The notes under the pieces: generated by a model
Seen by the model: the letters and a program-made list of their open reading frames with translations, nothing else
Databases searched by the model: none
Told to the model about the DNA's origin: nothing
NCBI GenBank assembly: GCA_905160935.1
Contig: CAJHZI010000793.1
Span: 62,001-126,000 of the forward strand
DNA length: 64,000 nucleotides
Origin: Enchytraeus crypticus
Lineage: Eukaryota > Annelida > Clitellata > Enchytraeida > Enchytraeidae
Direction: 5' to 3'
Shown here: positions 10,813-49,365 of the stretch, in pieces
Layout of the letters: each line of letters begins with the position of its first letter
Numbering within the stretch: position 1 is the first letter of the stretch
Program-made: the position numbers and the translations under genes

Positions 10813-10934
10813 TTTTACATCTTAGGAGACCTGCAATAAAATGAAGAGGAACGCATGGGAACTCAGTTCCATTGCAGATCCGAAAACTTCTCACGGGTCC
10901 ACTGTAGCTCTCAATTCCTACTTTAAGCAATGGG

Positions 10935-12213
10935 TAGTGATGGGCAAAATAATTTTAAAAATACTTTTGAAAAGACTTTTTGAGTGTATTTTGAAAATGC
11001 TCAAAGAAGATACTTTTCAAAAGTATTTTGAAAATCTTTCTCTTCTAAAATACTTTTTAAGGAGATGGTCAAGGCAGTAACGTGCACAAATGTTGTGAAA
11101 ATATGCACTATGTTGGCTAAAAATTGAAAAATTGAAAAATAATAATTTAGAAAGTTAAATATTGTTTAATATTTAATGCCTTCATAATGTTTTATATTAT
11201 AAATTTTATTCACTTATTTTAAAGTCATTGCATTTTTCCTAAAGAAAAACTAATTTTTACATTATTAATAATTTGACCAATAGGTCATAGTATTATAAAA
11301 TTAAGATCAAACATAGATGCTCCTAACATAGATGAGAGAGTACGATCCTTTAAAATTTATTTAAGTTAAGATAATTATTAATTAGAAATAAAGTTGCATT
11401 ATTTCAGATCGTTCCTGGACAAACTTGCATGTCTCACTTGATTGAAGTGATGCAGCCTGCTGTGACTCGGTCTTCTAAATTAATTACTCTTGTGAGACCC
11501 AGCTTAACTTCGCGCTCTAAGTTATCTAATCGTTCTTTCAAGCATGCTCCACCGCAGATCTGGAATTCTCTTCCATCCAATCTTCGGAAATCTTCATTTG
11601 AAGCACATCGGCCTTTTGCTTTCCTATGAGCAGTTCCACAGGCTGTTGAAGACCGATCTTTTCCATCTCTCTTTTCCATCCAGTGTCCATGAGCAGCGAC
11701 CTGCGCCTAAACCTCCTTTTCTTTAATTCCCTTTATTTTGGACTGATTATCTGAATTTTGAAAGTTACACCGTTTTTGTACCTTCTTTTTGCACGTCGGC
11801 TTGATTTTGTATCAATAGTGCTCGATGTCGTCATTGATGACTGTAGCACTCTAATTGGTTGTTATTATTGTTGTTGTTGTCAATTAGGTTGAATGCTATT
11901 TAATTTGAATATATTAGAAGTAGACGCCTTCGAAACAATCATGTCTTCTATGCAACAACGATGCCTTCCAAACAATCATGAACAAAAAACAAGTTCTTAG
12001 ATAAAAATAATAATTAACTTTCGTTCGTTTTAGGTTTTCAGATTGGGTGAACAAAATGCAAGTGTTATTTAAAGATTTCGAAAATATTTCAAAATACTTT
12101 TAAAATTATTTTAAAAATACTTTCTAAATACTTTTTAAAAAGTATTTTGAAAGTAGAAGACAAAATAGTACATACTTTTTGAGTTTTGAAAACTACTGTA
12201 GTGCCCATCACTG
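10935..12213. mobile_element. non-autonomous hAT-type DNA transposon with target duplication
   Basis: The ends are inverted copies of a hAT-style terminus: TAGTGATGGGC at 10,935 and the reverse complement of CAGTGATGGGC ending at 12,213. The flanking 8 bp are GCAATGGG (10,927-10,934) and CCAATGGG (12,214-12,221), seven of eight identical, matching the 8-bp duplication of hAT elements. Subterminal AAAGTATTTTGAAA-type words in both orientations occur at both ends. No transposase is present. A LINE-A fragment is nested at 11,404-11,880. Confidence 0.8.
11404..11880 (+). mobile_element. LINE-A: end of ORF2 plus 3' UTR, nested in the hAT element
   Basis: The plus strand encodes the last part of a CR1/L2-type ORF2: LTSRSKLSNRSFKHAPPQIW, NSLPSNLRKSS, then, in another frame after a frameshift near 11,620, the tail to 11,726. 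The 3' UTR follows (GGACTGATTATCTGAATTTT ... AGCACTCTAATTGG) and ends in a TTG run. This copy defines the tail family found elsewhere in the window. Confidence 0.85.
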
Positions 12214-12659
12214 CCAATGGGCTATATAATTATGCCTATATTCAATTTGGCATAGATAAATTGAGTTTATATAGCTTTTTATGTAAAATAACTATATTAT
12301 CTTATTTGCTTTAAAAGTGCCGGTTGTAGGAAACAGACTTGGATATCGCACGTGATATTTTATCTATGCACTTTGAAAATGTGTAGGTCTATAGTTCTGT
12401 TTTATATTGAAATAATGTATTAGTTGTGTTGTTAAGTTTTTATTTCTATTGTGTGGATCTTAAGAACTAATTGTGTTTTCTGACCCAGTATTGTTATGTT
12501 AAAGAATTTTGTTATAAGTTTACAGGAATCATAGTCCTAAGATTCTTCAGCTTGGCCAATTAACTGGCGCTGACAGCTGACAGCTGATAGCTGACAACCT
12601 TTCAGTAGCTGCGTCAGGTGCGCAGCAGCTAAGCTGTTAGACTTTGGCCTAGCTGGGCA

Positions 12660-12790
12660 ACAACTGGTAGGGTATTACTGAGATCACGTGACAGTTAACC
12701 GCCATGTTGGGCGCCATCTTGTCGACGTGTTAACGTTAGAAAATAATATCATCTGAAAGTCATTCGCCTAATTCTGCCGCACGAGTAAGA
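12660..12790 (+). promoter_or_regulatory. predicted PPP1R10 promoter: E-box and two YY1-like sites
   Basis: TCACGTGAC (12,684-12,692) is a palindromic E-box of the USF/MITF-TFEB type. It is followed by CGCCATGTTG (12,700-12,709) and CGCCATCTTG (12,712-12,721), both in the form of YY1 sites that commonly sit at or just after transcription starts of TATA-less housekeeping genes. No TATA box is seen. A plausible first 5' UTR exon could end at a GTAAGA donor near 12,784, and the next exon starts at 13,311. The start point is inferred, not shown. Confidence 0.6.
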
Positions 12791-13323
12791 TCATCCATTC
12801 GTCAAACCAATTGTGTTCACATTCTGTGGCGAACTTAGATGAATGAGTCTCTTCAATTTAGTTATTTTATTGTATATTTTATCTGTGAGCATTCTAGAGT
12901 GACTTACTTTATATCACCTTTAGAGTTTTCTAACGTACCAACCTAAATTGCCTATCCGAGAGTGTAGGCAATTTCATTGAATATTTAAACATTTAATAGT
13001 TAGTTTTTAAAGAATTCGAAGCCGGATATTTGTGAAAAGTTGGAAAAATAGTGTTTGAATTATTTCGCATAATAAAAAATATTTGTAATAGAAAAGTGAA
13101 ACAATTTGTACAAATGTAGGAAATGGACGAAAGCTAGAATTAAAAACAATAATCACTTAAGTAAGCTCTATAGTTAGTCTACATATCTCGCACGAGTAAT
13201 TTAATTAACGTATTTTTATTTTACAGGAAAATAGTATTTTGACAGTTATTCATGGTAGTTTTTGTATCCCAAATTGAAGACGGAAAATATTTGGATATTC
13301 TCTTTTACAGCAAATAGACAGCC

Positions 13324-40006
<26,683 letters not shown>

Positions 40007-43000
40007 TCTCTGTCGCTAACTCCTCCGTCCTTCTCCGGCTCCTTCGCTAACTCCTCCATCCTTCTCCGCATGTCCACTGATGTTCAACTCTACCGGAGTT
40101 CAGCTGAAAATCTTCTCAGTACAACGCTTCGACTCGTTTGTGCTGAGTGCAGAGCTATCACCACTCCCTTCCTGCCTCATCCTCCTCAGAGGCAGTTAGT
40201 CTACTGCCAGTTGGTTCAGCAGAAATGATTTAGCGCTGATTTTTCTGAGCAGTTTCTGGTGTTAACATTCTATAACGCTTTTGAGTTATCTGTCGCATGT
40301 ATATCGATTAGACTGTGAAACCTGATAGTTTCTGTCTTTAGTCTTACTCTAAGTCAGTCTCGCAGAGCTCCGACTATTTAACTTTAGATTTGTGTCGTTA
40401 ATCGATGCTCCTCCACTTCTTGCCCTCAAATTCAAAACCTAAAACCTCAGTCTTGCTCTTTAACTAGAACTTGAAGCCTCTGTGTGCTCTGTACTTCCAC
40501 AATTCACTTCTATTGATAGACTCAGTAGATTCGACTCAAAGTATTGCGTGAGAATGCTACGTCTCAGTTGTAAAAATCACGTTTAATTTTTTAATGAGTG
40601 TACTGCTCGTTGATGCCTGACGACAGATCTAGTTCTTGATTAATTATATCCACACGAAACCAATCTCGAGCCCCATTAACGTGTTTAATTGTCTTCAGCA
40701 GGCTCGCATTTAGAGAAAGTTCTTTGCATGTTTAATAGAAGAATCAGTTGCAGCTTTCTGTCTGCTGTTAAACGTGTCTGATGCGAGAATGTCGCGTAAT
40801 GGTATTCTAATTAGTGGTTTAATAAAGAACAAGAGAAGATGGTCGCATGACGCCTCAGAACTGTATCGAGAACGGATTGTCTGTGATATTTTTTGTTATT
40901 TGTTCAGAATTCATTGAACGGTTACTTACTGAAGTCTCAGGCTCAGAAGCGCCGTATGTAAGAAGGGTAGTGGAGATATTCGCTACCGTTAACTGTAAAT
41001 ATTTATTATCAAGGCATTGATTACTTTTCAGTTTAAACTTTGAACGTAGTTATGAGCGTTGTGCTATAATTTGTATTCGTTATTATCTGCTCGATATTAA
41101 AATGATAAAGTACAGATAAACGGTGTTGTTGCGTAGTTATACTAAAGAGTATATAGTAGTAGTGATAGTATTGATAAAGTACTGAGAAACAGTGTTGTTA
41201 CTTAAATTCAGCGGAAGTGGATGGACGTGAGTAATATATTTAACGTGTTATTAATAATGTTATTACGATACAATATATTTAACATCCGGTTTAATGCCGA
41301 GAGCTATATCAGAGACGTCTAATTAAGCGGAATATGAAAACACAAGCAGTTCTATACCATTAAAACTCACTAGTAAATGCGTAACAACAAGAGCAATTAG
41401 AGTGCTACAGTCATCAATGACAACAGCGAACACTATTGAGACAAAATCAAGCCAGCGAGCAAAAAGAAGGTCCAAAAATGGTGCAAATTCTAAAATCCAG
41501 AAAACTTTAAATATTTAGACCAAAGAGTATACGAGATCAACTACAGTGCAGTAAATTAGCCTGAACGCTAAGAAGAGAATGTTTCTACTTTATTCTCTAA
41601 TGTGGAGTCAAATGTATAAGAGTATTTTTTATAAATAAGCCTGCTAAGACATCTGTATGGACAATTGTTTAACAACTTGCAGAGAGGGAGAGAGCGAGAA
41701 AGAGAGAGTTACAGCTGAATAAACGTTTACGCAGACCCTATAAATAATCAATATAATTAAACAGATAAATAAATAAATCTAGCTGACTATCGACAATATT
41801 AAACTGTAATGTGTTAGTTGGGATGTCTATAAAGATTAAGATACACTGATTTGAGCAAAAGCCAAATAATAATAACAACAATAGCAATTAGAGTGATACA
41901 GTCATCATCAATAAATAGCGCAGGAAATTACTAATAACAACTGTGCACAGTGCTAAAAATAAAATTGAAATAGAATTAATAGTGTATAGAACAATAGTAT
42001 ATTCAAGTATAATACTAAAAGGCTAATTATTGAAAGATACATGTAGTATAGATAATAAAAAGACAATGAACACACTTAAACATTATTAGTTCAGCCAACA
42101 ATATATGAAGCGCTATGATCAGATTAAACATATTTATTCCTACAAATTCGTTGTTATAATTATCTGATACATATATTTATTTTTAAAAATCGTAACCGAT
42201 ATAAGTTTTACAAGTATTTAAAATACATTTTAAAATATAGTTTTATGAAGTAGAGCAATAATTTAAAGTACTTTTTAATTAATTAAACTACAACTAACTT
42301 TGCCTCAAGTGATGAAAAAGATCTGTCGCTAGTCAAGTTTATCATATGACTGTTGTTTTGATTGAGAGAAAATTTCTTCGGATTTTTTTGGTAAATCAAT
42401 TATTCTACTTTTTCTTTACAGCTTAATATTTATTGTCAGTCCATTTAGTATTCTTTTATGTTACTTCAAAATAATTAACTACATGTGCTGTTAGTTATTG
42501 TTTAGCAATTGACCAATTGTGTATTATGGTTAACCGACTTGTTGATCTCTTTTCTAAATTTTGGATTGGCACCGTTTCATGAGTATTTATATATGTCTTT
42601 GTCGGATAGAGAATAAGCGACGATGTCTTAAGTGACGGTAACACTCTTGTTGTGGTGTTTTTACTGGATTAGTTTTTAAAGCTATATTCTATTAGAAGTT
42701 GAAAATATACGCAAGCCGCTAAATTCTGCGCACCAGGAAACAGATACTATCACTATTAAATTTTAGATTAGTCTGTGAAAGCTGGTGCTTCTAAGTAAAT
42801 CTACTTAGGTGGTGAAAGAGAATAGACAATCAAGGCTGAACAAAATTCAATGTCGTCGATTTCTTTATACTAAAATTGCATTATAGTTATTCAGATTTTG
42901 TATGAAGGATATCATAGGATTAACAGTTTTATAAAATTTACTAATAGCAACACATAGTGAACTTCCTAACATGCCTTTGTTATATATCTGTCTAATTATA

Positions 43001-43388
43001 ATGGCATTAATGGCATTGCAGCTTCATGTGTACCTGCTAACTAAATTCCCTTCAAGGTGATGCCTAATGTGTAAATTACTGAAAACATAGTATAATAGTG
43101 AACAGCATTACACTGACACTCCTCATTAAATAGAACCTCATTAAATTGACTTTAATATGCTAAATAAAATGTATTAATGTTTATGTGCATTTTGATAATG
43201 GATAAAATATAGAAACATTTTAACTGAATTTTATGTAACTATTTGCAAAGTGTATTAAACTGCTATGAATCTTCTGTCATTCATGTATAATACTGTTGTA
43301 TTGGAAGGGATAACGTAAAAGCTAAGTTAGATTTATATTCTATTGTTAAGATAGTAATTAATCATTTAATTAATTTGTGTCATTTCAG
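40007..43388 (+). other. PPP1R10 3' UTR and intergenic/ARL8 upstream region
   Basis: The first kilobase after the stop probably holds the PNUTS 3' UTR; an AATAAA lies at about 40,821. The rest is AT-rich with LINE-A remnants. An upstream 5' UTR exon of ARL8 must lie here, because the ARL8 start exon is preceded by an acceptor (TTTCAG, ending 43,388), but I cannot locate it. Confidence 0.5.
41388..41518 (-). mobile_element. LINE-A 3' tail copy
   Basis: AACAACAAGAGCAATTAGAG, TGCTACAGTCATCAATGAC, GAACACTATTGAGACAAAAT and CTAAAATCCAGAAAAC on the plus strand are the complement of the LINE-A tail. Two further degraded pieces lie at 41,868-41,930 (minus) and 42,545-42,660 (plus). Confidence 0.8.
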
Positions 43389-43454
43389 ATCATTTAGTTA
43401 GGTTGGCACAAGCTCTACATTAGAGTGTTTCTAGTGCCTCAGAATTTAGCAAAC

Positions 43455-43981
43455 ATGTTTGCCTTTTTTCAACGATTGCTCGACTGGTTTAAAGGCTTAT
43501 TCTGGAAAGAGGAGATGGAGGTTAAAATCATTAGTTTTTAAATACAAATCTGTAATCTGTTTGTCATTATTTGCTGCATTATAACAAACTATATAAATAT
43601 TTTTTAAATATATTTTTTACAATATTTTTACTAAGTGAACTGAAATTTTCTACAGTGAATAATCTGTGAATAGTCGCTATATAATAGCTGAGCTAAATAG
43701 AGCACAAATTGAAGTAATTTTAATAAAATTTAACTTTTTAGCCAACTGAATTACATTCTATTTTAGCCAACTGAATTACATTCTATTTTCCCTATAAGTC
43801 TTGCAGAAGTTTTTAGGGATTCACTTAAATTTTAACTGTTTTAAATTGTGATTTTTGTCTCTTTAGCTGACTCTGGTTGGACTTCAATCAGCTGGAAAGA
43901 CAACATTTGTTAACGTGATATCGGTAAGCATTAACTACTTTAAATTATAACAATGTAAACACACAAAGTTTATATAGTATG

Positions 43982-44039
<58 letters not shown>

Positions 44040-47000
44040 ATGTATATACATATGTGTGTGTGATCTATATATATAATATATATATCTATATATATATATA
44101 TATATAGATATATATATATATTATATATATATCTGCTTTATATACACATATATACTTTTAATACAACGTCAATATATATATTGACTGTATAGTAATTAGT
44201 ATATTGAATGTATAGTGTGCAGTATATTGAACATTTTGTTTATCAGTCGGGCAGATACAGTGAAGACATGATTCCTACAGTTGGATTCAATATGCGCAAG
44301 GTCACGAGAGGAAATGTCACGATCAAGGTAACGTCTCTTATCATGACAAATGTTGTTACTGCCTTCTCTCTCTTAGTGCACTGCCTACTGGCAGGCCCAT
44401 CGTATATAACGCCTCCACGTTTCTCTATCTTCCTCCTTCCTCTTCATATTCACTAATGAGTGGATCTTTAAATCATCTAACATTCCTAATCTCGGCCTGC
44501 CTCTGCCTCAATTTTCTTCCATGCTGCCTTTCATGACCTCTATTAATAGACTTTTCCCCCCTTGTAATTGTAAATGTAACTTTAAGTGTAATTATTGGCT
44601 TATTGCCTGATTAGATAGGTTAGTGAAGCTTGTGTTGTGTAGATATTTAATTACAATGGTTGCTACTATTTAGAATTTTAAAATGTTACTAGCTTCAGTC
44701 ATTGATCCATTCTTTTCTGTTTTTTGTACAATGTTAATTCTATAATATTGTATGAGGAAATCCAATGGCAAAAACATGTTTAAATGGGGCCATTATGATT
44801 ACTCTACTTAGATTATTTCAACTTCTACACAGGGTTAGATTTATTAAGTTTTTCCAAAAGGATTCATTGGGGAGGGGGTTGAAGTATACTGGGGGGTTAT
44901 CAGGGCTTTGCTTCAGGGGGAAGGGTAAAACCGACCCTCCCCCGAAGGACTTAAGTCAGGGTTCACAAGTCTGCCAAGGGGTTGAACCCCACCCACCCCT
45001 TCTCCAGCAAATACAACTCTGTAGCCTGTAGAATATTAGGTTTCGTATTCTGCTGTCAGTTTTGAACAGTATTAAATGCAATATGATAACTGATCTGGCA
45101 TGTCAAATCTTGTAGCAAGAACTATGTTTAATCCACGAGTGCTCAAAAATCTTCTCTAGCCGTATTGTCCAACTTCCATGAGCTGATGCTAATCTTGACT
45201 TCTAAAAGAGATCTATTATTATTTTTAAAAATAAAGTTAATCTCAGACTGCAAACAGCTCGGGTTTTATAAAAACAATTTGAGAAATGAGCATACTTGAG
45301 GGCTTCCAGTTTTGAAGTAGGTAATATTACTTTAATTTTTATTACAGTTATTATTTACATTGTTATTTGCAATAGTGTTCTATTGTTATAATTATTATTT
45401 AAACAGATTTGAATTTATAGCACATACAGAAAGGATAAATTGTATTTGTGAATTCATAGGTATGGGATATTGGAGGTCAGCCTAGATTTCGTAGTATGTG
45501 GGAAAGATACTGCAGGGGTGTCAATTGTATTGTGTAAGTGACTATAATTTAAATAATTGTAATTATCTATCTACAAAACTAAGTAAGTTACAACACAGCG
45601 GACCAACTAATATCTATAAACAGTTTCTCTATTTGTACTTGATAGATAAAATTAATTGATTGTTGATTAATTATATTTAAAATTATCATCATCGTCATCT
45701 TCTATTGAATCCCAGTTTAGCTAGGGTTGGGATGATAAATAAAATCATATAGTGATAAATTATATTCATATCTTAATAAAATAGTAATGTAGGATTTGAA
45801 GCAAAGCATGACTTAATAAATTCGCCCTGCTGAATTTAACTAATAATCTCATATTCCTGATACATGGTTCTAGATAACCAACCTTTTCTCTATTGGTCAG
45901 GCGATGTGGGTTATTTTTTAATTGATTGATTGTACGATTGATGATTTATCAATTAGATTATTGACTGATTAATCAGATTACTGATTAATTGATCTGGTGA
46001 TTGATGGATTGATTGATGAGATGATTGACAATTGGCTGATTGATCTGATCATTAATTGATTACTCGAACAGGTGATTGATTGTTTTATCAGGTGATTAAC
46101 TGATGAGATGATTAGGTAATCAATACTAAAGAAATTATCGATTAATTAATGATATTAATTATTTAATGATCCGTTGATTGATGAGGTGATTGGTTAATTG
46201 ATTGATTAGATGCTTAATTGATGAGGTGATTTTTTATTAATATTTAATAATTGATTAACTAAAGATCTTAATTAATTAATGATCGATTGAATGAAGAGGC
46301 AATTAATTAATTGATTGATCAGATGCTTAATTTATGAGGTGATTGCTTAATTGATAGATCAGATGCTTATTTGATGAGGTGATTGGTTAATTGATTGATC
46401 AGATGGTTAATTAATGAGGTGATTGATTGATTGACAGGTACATGGTTGATGCAGCGGATCAGGATAAGATAGAGGCGTCTCGTAATGAGTTTCACAATCT
46501 GCTGGACAAGCCGCAGTTAGCCAGTATACCGGTCCTAGTCCTCGCTAACAAGCGAGATCTGCCTGGTGCTCTTACCGAGAAAGAGATCATCGATAGAATG
46601 TACGCTTCTCTGGCTGCTATGTGTCGCAATCTCCTTCCTCTTTATCCCTGTCTATCTCCTTCTTCTCAGTTTTCTCTATCCTCTGTTATTATACATCTTT
46701 CTATTCTCTCTATCACACTTTTCTCTCTCCTCTGTTATGCATCTTTCTCTTCTCTCTTATCTCACTTTTCTCTATATTTCTCCCTGTTTCTGTCACCTCT
46801 TTCTCTCATCTCTTTTATCTTTCCCTCCTCTCTCTCTCTTTTTCTTTCTCTTCTTTCTCTTTATATCTCATTATATTCTCTGCTTTATGTTGTTCTCTCT
46901 TTCTCTCGATCTCATGTCATTCTCGTCTCATTATATTTTTCCTCTCCCTCTCTTCCTTTCTCTCTCTCTATCTTTGGAATCATTTATTTACTGATTATAA

Positions 47001-48191
47001 TCAGTAATTTCAGACAATTATCAGTTGTTGTTTTTATTCTAAAGAGGCTTAGAAAGCGCCTCATAACTTTATTTCCCTACAACAAGGCTACTGAAGATCT
47101 TTGATTGATTTCTATTACAGGAATCTCTCGAGTGTTCAAGATAGAGAAATCTGCTGCTATTCTATCTCCTGCAAGGAACAACTCAATATTGGTAAGCTCT
47201 TTCAATTCGCTTGTTGTCTAGGATTCTACTGTAGCTTATAGGATTATAACTTATAGGATTATAGCTTATAGGATTCTCTATTTCTCTATAGGATTGCCTA
47301 TAGCTGTAATTTCTGAACTTTTATGACTTAATCCGTAGTTCAGACCTCTGTTGAGATTTCAACTCTTGTTATAAAACAGCCAGTAATAATTATCTCTTGC
47401 ACTTTTTCTTGATATGCTAATTAAACTTTATAAGTATTGGTAGGTAGTCTCAAATAGGGGTAGACTGATGGATGATATGATGTAGGATTTAAGACAGTCT
47501 ATTCGTATCGTGACCCTAGTTAAACTAGGATTCAAGGGAAGAAGATGATGATGAGGATGATGTAGTTCTCATTACTGTCTATATGTATATCCAACAATTA
47601 TAGCACTTCAAGTCTAAATTATGAAATTATTATTGGTTTTTTTACTATCTTTTACAATTTTTTCTATCTATTTTTATTCTGTATGCCTTTACTTCGACCT
47701 GAGGCTGTTGTGTTATATTTTGCTCATAGATTGAATAGAAAATTGAACATTTTTATATTGTACACTTTTATGCTTTACTCCTAAATATTAAATTATTCCC
47801 TCTGAGTAGAATAACATCTCTGGTTCTTTTTAGATAAGAAAATAAAATATTTCGTTTTATATTTACTATAATTCTCTCTAGTTGTAATTACAAAGGATAA
47901 GTCTCTGTTTTAAATGTTAACTCTTTCATAATTGTTAGCGCTTGTTTTGTTGCAGAAACTGTAACTTCTTTCTGCAATGATTGGTTTTCTGGCATATTAA
48001 ATATTTAGGTTGTAAATGCTTTTTAGCTGATAATATTTATCATTGATATCTAGCCTATTGGCTTGTACATAATAATATTGTGGAAAATTGTTTTGTCGTC
48101 ATTATTGTAATTAAATAATTTTGTATTTTATTTTTCAGATATAACACTACAATGGCTCATACAGCATTCCAAATCTAAAGGAACGCGCTGA
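43455..48191 (+). CDS. ARL8: ARL8 lysosomal small GTPase, seven coding exons, 187 aa
   Basis: ARL8 binds GTP on lysosomes and recruits kinesin adaptors and HOPS, driving lysosome movement and fusion. Exons: 43455-43520, 43867-43923, 44247-44327, 45460-45533, 46438-46599, 47121-47191, 48139-48191; total 564 nt, all GT-AG, phases consistent. Landmarks: N-terminal amphipathic helix [20 protein letters not shown] without Gly2, P-loop GLQSAGKT (27-34), switch I IPTVGFN with T52, WDIGGQ (70-75), [16 protein letters not shown] (130-133), SCK (163-165), end [17 protein letters not shown]. The length and almost every motif match animal ARL8A/B (186 aa); I see no sign of decay. Start: the ATG in AAACATGT follows a 66-nt 5' UTR part of an exon beginning at 43,389. 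A or B type cannot be assigned because the split is vertebrate. Confidence 0.95.
43521..45459 (+). other. ARL8 introns 1-3: duplication and (AT)n
   Basis: Intron 1 has a 26-bp direct duplication (TAGCCAACTGAATTACATTC, 43,739-43,790). Intron 2 is dominated by (AT)n and an AT palindrome (43,985-44,150). Intron 3 has a G/C-richer patch with runs of G and C (44,870-45,000) that I cannot assign. Confidence 0.7.
45685..45740 (-). mobile_element. SINE-B 3' end
   Basis: CATCATCGTCATCTTCTATT then GAATCCCAGTTTAGCTAGGG is the complement of the family's tail, in ARL8 intron 4. Confidence 0.65.
45925..46437. repeat. GATT/GATGAGGT tetranucleotide-derived array
   Basis: About 500 bp of GATTGATTGAT, AGATGCTTAATTGATGAGGT and GGTTAATTGATTGATC words with irregular spacing. 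The last copy touches the exon 5 acceptor (GATTGATTGACAG), so the array supplies most of the 3' splice region. Confidence 0.9.
47480..47562 (+). mobile_element. SINE-B 3' end
   Basis: GACAGTCTATTCGTATCGTG, ACCCTAGTTAAACTAGGATT and CAAGGGAAGAAGATGATGAT with a GAT tail, in ARL8 intron 6. Confidence 0.75.
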
Positions 48192-48394
48192 ACTTACCTA
48201 ATTCCCTGCCCCATGTTTCTGTCCAATCTGTGCTATATATATAGACTTGTTAAGTATTTATATATGTCGTCAGTATCATGCCTATAGCAAACATACTGGC
48301 AATTGAGAAGTAGGGATAGGATAAGATTCATATCATCAACACGCAGAAGCCTATGAAAGGATTTGATGTAGAAACTAGAAGATATTATAGTCTC

Positions 48395-48670
48395 ATCATC
48401 GTCATCATCTTCTCTTATATCCAAGTTTGACTAGTGTCGGGATATGAATAGGCCTTCTCCATTCCTCTCTGTCGCACAACGTATCTTCATCAGTCTATCC
48501 CCTAAACCTTTCCATTCGTTTTACAAAATTTTGTAGTAATTTCTGTAGTATATTCCCTCATCAACGTGCCCTTTCTGACGTTGGTTGGTTTGGATCATAG
48601 TGCTTTGTCACCTTCTACGACACGTGTAGTCCACGGTTGATCTATTCTTCAATAATCCGGACGCAACAAG
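48395..48670 (-). mobile_element. SINE-B copy, full length
   Basis: From the tail (CATCATCGTCATCATCTTCT) through GTCGGGATATGAATAGGCCT, TTTGTAGTAATTTCTG, GTGCCCTTTCTGACGTTGG and CACCTTCTACGACACGTGTA to the head GTTGATCTATTCTTCAATAA and TCCGGACGCAAC. It defines a family length of about 270 bp. Confidence 0.85.
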
Positions 48671-48859
48671 AGTAGAAAGAAAGATAATGTTGTCTTAATG
48701 ATTGATTTGTGAATTCTATTGCAAAGTTCGGGCTTCAGTGCCAGAGCTTATGAGACTTCACTGACTTAACTTATACTGATGTGATACTGTCTCAGAGACG
48801 AACTATAAAAGCTTTAAGTTGTGTTAAACTTCTAAACATTGCAGTACCTCGTCCGACGA

Positions 48860-48930
48860 GGATTTTAAACTTGTGACCTTTTGCTTATAAGGCAAGAGCG
48901 CTGCGAACTTGGCCACCAGCGGTAAAAATT
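48860..48930 (-). mobile_element. tRNA-derived SINE head
   Basis: On the minus strand, TGGCCAAGTTCGCAGCG resembles a pol III A box. GGTCACAAGTTTAAAATCC resembles a degenerate B box about 40 nt later. The spacing fits a tRNA-related sequence. It is a retroposon head rather than a working tRNA because the arms do not pair well. Confidence 0.5.
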
Positions 48931-49139
48931 AACAAAATAAAATAGTCGAAGGAATGTAGTAGGCAGGCATCACTATCTGTTTGAGATCATTGTGGTTTGA
49001 TATGTGTATTCTAGATTACCAAGGCTCAACGATATGTTGCGAATAACGTAGTTGGTTTGATTCTAGCGTTAGCTTCTGATTAATTAACTAAGTACTGGGG
49101 TTTTGACAAGCTCACTAGAGACGTTCTTCTTACTGACTT

Positions 49140-49220
49140 AATGATGTAGTAGGATAACGTCCCTGACATTGTCTTATGGCGAGGAACCGGACGTTATATT
49201 GTTATTAATTGATTGGTTGA
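49140..49220 (+). mobile_element. SINE 3' tail (LINE 2 type)
   Basis: ACGTCCCTGACATTGTCTTA, TGGCGAGGAACCGGACGTTA and a GATT run match 60,820-60,880 and the 3' end of LINE 2. Confidence 0.8.
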
Positions 49221-49284
49221 TAGTATTTGTGTCAGAGTCAAAATCTTACAGATGATTGTTTATGAATGCTTAGATTTGACTGTG

Positions 49285-49365
49285 TTTTTCGTCGCTTGAC
49301 CTCTTTGATCTAATTGGTACGACTGTAGGGTCAGGGTTCGACTCTCAGCTCAGATTGCTTGTAGG
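49285..49365 (+). mobile_element. tRNA-like SINE head
   Basis: GATCTAATTGGTACGAC resembles an A box. GGTTCGACTCT (49,335-49,345) fits the B box. No acceptor stem can be paired, so it is read as a SINE head, not a tRNA gene. Confidence 0.5.

Noticed and set aside
46427-47104. 225-codon plus-strand ORF
   Set aside because: It contains ARL8 exon 5 but runs through the donor at 46,600 into a TC-rich intron. The true path splices to 47,121, where the conserved [14 protein letters not shown] follows.
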